From Rhizobium sp. NFR07 (lineage in GTDB: Bacteria > Pseudomonadota > Alphaproteobacteria > Rhizobiales > Rhizobiaceae): 64,000 bases of DNA. Location of the stretch: NCBI RefSeq assembly GCF_900111905.1, contig NZ_FOKM01000001.1, positions 496,001-560,000 of the forward strand, read 5' to 3'. Under the pieces are notes generated by a model that saw only the letters and a list, made by a program, of their open reading frames with translations, did no database searches and was not told the origin of the DNA. Below are positions 61,192-64,000 of this stretch, in pieces (within the stretch, counting starts at the first letter, position 1; the number at the start of each line of letters is the position of its first letter). Made by a program: the position numbers and the translations under genes.

Positions 61192-61646
61192 GAATGGTTC
61201 CTCGTGTTGATGACCATTCGGTGATACGGAGCGCGCGCTTGCCGATGATTACAATTTACCCGCTAGCTTGGTTGCAGATGAATTGCTTTTGTATCCGAGA
61301 TACCTTCCAGGGCTGATCGAAAGGCAAATCCTTCAAATCGGCAGCATCCGAGCGAACGCAACCTATCCGTCGGCCACGCGACATTCTGCGGAGAATTGCC
61401 GAAGGATCGCGAAACAGGTCTAAAGGCCGGCGCAAAGGCTTCTGCATCCAGCGCGTCCGGTCAGCGATACCGACGGAGTGTCAGGAATGGCTATCGGAGG
61501 CGCAACTTACACGCTATAATGACAGGCTTGTTACCGTTAAGCGTTTGTTTCAGTTGTAGTCAAAATTCCCTGTTCCGTAACAGTTGCGCATGACACTGAG
61601 CCTAGCGGTTTCGCCTCGTTGCAGAGGAAATGACAAGGGCAAGATT
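61192..61646. promoter_or_regulatory. Divergent regulatory region between cytochrome c and VirG-like genes
   Basis: 455 bp with no convincing gene. It is AT-richer near 61250-61270 and 61500-61570. A vir-box-like site at 61547 is the only element I can name; other imperfect matches (for example TACAATTT near 61252) have three or more mismatches. Confidence 0.45.
61547..61558. promoter_or_regulatory. vir-box-like site upstream of the VirG-like gene
   Basis: GTTTCAGTTGTA matches RTTTCAATTGNA (reverse complement of the vir-box TNCAATTGAAAY) except for one position. It lies 88 bp before the TTG start, where an autoregulatory site would be expected: Agrobacterium virG is itself activated through vir boxes. 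Confidence 0.45.
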
Positions 61647-62375
61647 TTGAAACACGTACTCATTGTGGACGACGACAACGCCATCCGCGGCTTGTTGACT
61701 GATTATCTGAGCCAATTTGCAATGCGGGTCACCGCGGTTGCCAGCAGCGTCGAAGTGACGCGCGTCATGTCGACGGAAACCGTCGACCTCGTCGTGGTCG
61801 ACCTCAACCTTGGTCACGAGGATGGCCTGGAGATCGTTCGCGGCCTGGCGAGCAAATCGGATGCTCCGATCATCATCATCAGTGGCGACAGGCTCGATGA
61901 GGCCGACAAGGTGGTCGGGCTTGAACTCGGCGCCGTCGACTACATCACCAAGCCATTCGGAATGCGCGAATTCCTCGCGCGCGTACGCGCGGGCCTGCGC
62001 GACCGTCCCAAACGCGTCGTCGACAAGGACCGCAAGGCCTATCTGTTCAATGGCTGGAGGCTGAGCCTCAAGCACCGCAGGCTCGGGACCCCGGAGGGCG
62101 AGGAGATCAAGCTGACCGCCGGTGAATTCAATCTTCTGGTTGCCTTCCTGCGCTCCCCGAAGCAGGTGCTGAGCCGCGAGCAGCTGCTGTCGGCAAGCCG
62201 CGTTCACGACGAGGAGGTCTTCGACCGCAGCATCGACGTTCTCATTCTTCGCCTGCGACGAAAGCTTGAAACCGACTCGTCCAAGCCCGATCTGATCAAG
62301 ACCGAACGTGGCGTCGGATATTTCTTCAATGCCGAAGTTGATGTCGAAGTGAATCGGCGAAACGGTACCCAGTAA
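61647..62375 (+). CDS. VirG-like response regulator (OmpR family)
   Basis: 242 aa from TTG 61647, with AAGGG 8 nt upstream; Agrobacterium VirG is 241 aa and also begins at a TTG (L/M-K-H-V-L). Receiver: K-H-V-L-I-V-D-D-D, phospho-acceptor D52 in V-V-V-D-L-N-L-G (VirG: D52), Thr/Ser in I-I-I-I-S-G and Lys in T-K-P-F-G. The winged-helix output domain carries E-I-K-L-T-A-G-E-F-N-L-L-V-A-F-L, L-S-R-E-Q-L-L and D-R-S-I-D-V-L-I-L-R-L-R-R-K-L, close to VirG as I remember it. It is the expected partner of the kinase at 55892. It overlaps the peroxidase gene (TAATG). Confidence 0.9.
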   Translation: MKHVLIVDDDNAIRGLLTDYLSQFAMRVTAVASSVEVTRVMSTETVDLVVVDLNLGHEDGLEIVRGLASKSDAPIIIISGDRLDEADKVVGLELGAVDYITKPFGMREFLARVRAGLRDRPKRVVDKDRKAYLFNGWRLSLKHRRLGTPEGEEIKLTAGEFNLLVAFLRSPKQVLSREQLLSASRVHDEEVFDRSIDVLILRLRRKLETDSSKPDLIKTERGVGYFFNAEVDVEVNRRNGTQ

Positions 62376-63412
62376 TGTCACTGCGCAGAACGGCCAGCAT
62401 TTTTGCAATCATCTTCATGGCCGTATTCGCCCTGATGCTCAGCGTCCGTTTGACGACGGGACTGACGATCGTGCATGCCGACGAAAAGCTGCAGGACAAG
62501 ATCACGCCGCTCGAGGACAGCCCTGAACTGGATCCCAGGAAACTCGACCTCGGCGGCAGGCTGTTTACCGACACGATCATGTCGAGCAAGGGCAAGCTTG
62601 CCTGCGCCACATGCCATGATCTGCAGACGAGCGGCACGATCGGCCTGAAGCGAACGATCGGATATGACGGCCGGGTACATCGTTTCAATGCGCCGACCAT
62701 CTTCAACGTCGCCAATAACTACCGGCTCGGCTGGAGAGGCAACTTCACCTCGCTGACATTCCAGAACGAGCAGATCCTGCTCGACGCAAACATCATGGCA
62801 AACAGCTGGGACGGTCTCCTGAAGCGGCTGAGAACGTCGCCGAACTACAATCGGGACTTCCTTGCCATCTATGGGCAGGAGCCGAGCAAGGACAATGTTC
62901 TCGATGTTCTCACAACATTCCAGCGATCGCTCGCGACCACCGGTTCACGCTTCGACCAGTATCTGGAAGGTTCCCACGAGATTCTGTCCGCCACCGAAAA
63001 GCGGGGTTACCGGCTGTTTCAGGACTATGGCTGCATCTCCTGCCACCAGGGTTCGAACATAGGCGGCAACCTGTTTCAGAAGTTCGGCATCTTTTCCTCT
63101 CCACCGGGTGGAGATCCCGGCAATGACGGAAATCTCGGCCGCTTCACGACGACCCGCAACGACAAGGACCGGGGATATTTCCGCGTTCCGAGCCTGCGCA
63201 ATGTCGCCGTGACCGCACCCTATTTCCACGACGGCCGCGCGGCCACGCTGGAGGAGGCAGTCAGGGTGATGGCTCAGACCCAGGTGGGGCAGGACATGCC
63301 GAAGGAGGATATCGACGCGATCGTGCAGTTCCTCGCTTCGCTCACGGGCAACTACAAGGGGCAGCCGCTCCAGACAAACCCTGCAAAGTCCGAGATGAGC
63401 CTTGAGGACTGA
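62375..63412 (+). CDS. Di-haem cytochrome c peroxidase (CcpA/MauG-like)
   Basis: 345 aa with an N-terminal membrane/signal helix (A-I-I-F-M-A-V-F-A-L-M-L-S-V). Two haem sites: C77-A-T-C-H81 (high-potential or peroxidatic) and C220-I-S-C-H224, with the later F-R-V-P-S-L-R-N-V-A-V-T-A-P-Y-F-H-D-G typical of bacterial cytochrome c peroxidases. It reduces hydrogen peroxide in the periplasm with electrons from a cytochrome c, perhaps the one encoded at 61191-60664. The ATG overlaps the VirG-like stop (TAATG), so the two are co-translated, which is an unusual partner for a VirG. Confidence 0.87.
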   Translation: MSLRRTASIFAIIFMAVFALMLSVRLTTGLTIVHADEKLQDKITPLEDSPELDPRKLDLGGRLFTDTIMSSKGKLACATCHDLQTSGTIGLKRTIGYDGRVHRFNAPTIFNVANNYRLGWRGNFTSLTFQNEQILLDANIMANSWDGLLKRLRTSPNYNRDFLAIYGQEPSKDNVLDVLTTFQRSLATTGSRFDQYLEGSHEILSATEKRGYRLFQDYGCISCHQGSNIGGNLFQKFGIFSSPPGGDPGNDGNLGRFTTTRNDKDRGYFRVPSLRNVAVTAPYFHDGRAATLEEAVRVMAQTQVGQDMPKEDIDAIVQFLASLTGNYKGQPLQTNPAKSEMSLED

Positions 63413-63418
63413 AAGCGG

Positions 63419-64000
63419 TCAGGCGGATGCCGCCAGACGATGCCGCCCCAGCGGAAGCATCATCGGCCTGCCCGAGGTTGGATCGGTGACGATCCGGCTG
63501 TCGAGCCCGAAAACCTCGCGAACATTGTCCTCGGTCAACACCTGTTCCGGCTCGCCCGCCTTGTGCACGCGGCCGTCCAGCAGGGTCACCAGGTAGTCCG
63601 CATAGCGGGCTGCGAGATTGAGGTCGTGCAGCACCATGACCACCGTCGTGCCGCGGGCATGATTGAGGTCGGTCAGGAGATCGAGCACCTCGATCTGGTG
63701 ATTGATGTCCAGAAACGTGGTCGGCTCGTCGAGCAGCAGGATATCGGTCTGCTGAGCGAGCGCCATGGCGATCCACACCCTCTGGCGCTGACCGCCGGAA
63801 AGCTCGTCGACGGAACGTTCGGCGAGATCTGCGGTCTTGGTCGCATCGAGCGCCGCTTCGACGGCCTCCTCGTCCTGGCGCGTCCAGCGTGAAAACAGGC
63901 TCTGATGGGGGTGGCGGCCGCGGCTAACGAGATCGGCCACGGTAATGCCCTCCGGCGCGATCGGTGATTGCGGCAGAAGCCCCATCGTGCGGGCGAGCTC
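63419..64000 (-). CDS. Iron-siderophore ABC transporter ATPase (partial)
   Basis: The C-terminal 194 residues of a FepC/FhuC-type ATPase; the start lies beyond the window. Visible: L-L-P-Q-S-P Q-loop, D-L-V-S-R-G-R-H-P-H, signature L-S-G-G-Q-R-Q-R, Walker B I-L-L-L-D-E-P-T-T-F-L-D-I-N-H and switch H in V-L-H-D-L-N-L-A-A-R-Y-A-D. The Walker A motif is outside. The D-I-N-H-Q-I-E-V-L-D segment is characteristic of Fe3+-chelate importers. Convergent with the peroxidase gene 6 nt away. Confidence 0.92.
   Translation of the reverse strand, partial: ELARTMGLLPQSPIAPEGITVADLVSRGRHPHQSLFSRWTRQDEEAVEAALDATKTADLAERSVDELSGGQRQRVWIAMALAQQTDILLLDEPTTFLDINHQIEVLDLLTDLNHARGTTVVMVLHDLNLAARYADYLVTLLDGRVHKAGEPEQVLTEDNVREVFGLDSRIVTDPTSGRPMMLPLGRHRLAASA

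Noticed and set aside
1..64000. CRISPR arrays, tRNA genes, insertion sequences or phage genes
   Set aside because: I saw no regularly spaced repeats, no transposase or integrase frame, and no cloverleaf-like sequence with a conserved T-arm.

Overview
The window is about 61% GC, dense and operon-rich, with many short or overlapping gene junctions. It looks like the chromosome or a large chromid of a Rhizobiales bacterium, most likely Rhizobiaceae (Rhizobium/Agrobacterium type). This rests on an IorAB molybdenum hydroxylase, rhizobial ABC operons, a general-stress (EcfG-type) promoter, and a two-component pair closely resembling Agrobacterium VirA/VirG. I saw no rRNA, tRNA, CRISPR array, insertion sequence or phage gene. 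The genus call is inference from remembered family resemblance, not from a search.

Layout. 1-3.0 kb: iorAB-type molybdenum hydroxylase operon (minus strand) with the start of a third gene at the window edge. 3.3-7.3 kb: a possible LysR relic, then a MarR regulator divergent from a FUSC/AaeX/HlyD-type efflux operon; the HlyD gene carries an apparent 1-nt frameshift. 7.4-14.5 kb: small unknown genes, an FAD/NAD(P)-binding protein, a LysR/SDR divergent pair, an HPP membrane protein and a DHA2 MFS exporter. 14.6-36.6 kb: a large polysaccharide locus with two divergent arms. The left arm (minus) encodes a Wzx-like flippase, a double alpha/beta-hydrolase, a GNAT-like protein, an acyl carrier protein, an acyl-CoA ligase, a PLP decarboxylase and an ATP-grasp enzyme. 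The right arm (plus) encodes a deacetylase, three glycosyltransferases, a CapK-like adenylating enzyme, an AlgD-like GDP-mannose 6-dehydrogenase, a heparinase-type protein, a GH5 hydrolase, a Wzy/ligase-type protein and a Wzz-type protein.

36.9-39.0 kb: a DUF2231/sorbosone-dehydrogenase pair behind a likely EcfG promoter. 39.0-46.4 kb: an IclR-controlled catabolic island (SelA-like PLP enzyme, RidA, amidohydrolase, peptide-type ABC permeases and binding protein, but no ATPase). 46.5-52.0 kb: a polar-amino-acid ABC operon with a 2-hydroxyacid dehydrogenase and a small ABM-like protein, preceded by a LacI regulator. 52.1-54.8 kb: modABC molybdate transport. 54.9-55.9 kb: a tautomerase gene and a mostly empty 780-bp stretch. 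55.9-63.4 kb: a VirA-like hybrid kinase, an MHS transporter, a frameshifted cupin gene, a cytochrome c, a VirG-like regulator and a di-haem cytochrome c peroxidase. 63.4-64 kb: the end of an iron-siderophore ABC ATPase.

Two candidates for undescribed biology stand out. The first is the polysaccharide locus, whose left arm holds the ligase/ACP/decarboxylase/hydrolase set known from exosortase-A loci but with no exosortase visible, next to a mannuronate-forming dehydrogenase. It suggests an acidic polymer carrying a non-sugar (amine or acyl) decoration. The second is a VirA/VirG-like system away from any visible virulence genes, with vir-box-like sites upstream of both regulators and c-type cytochrome genes in its neighbourhood.
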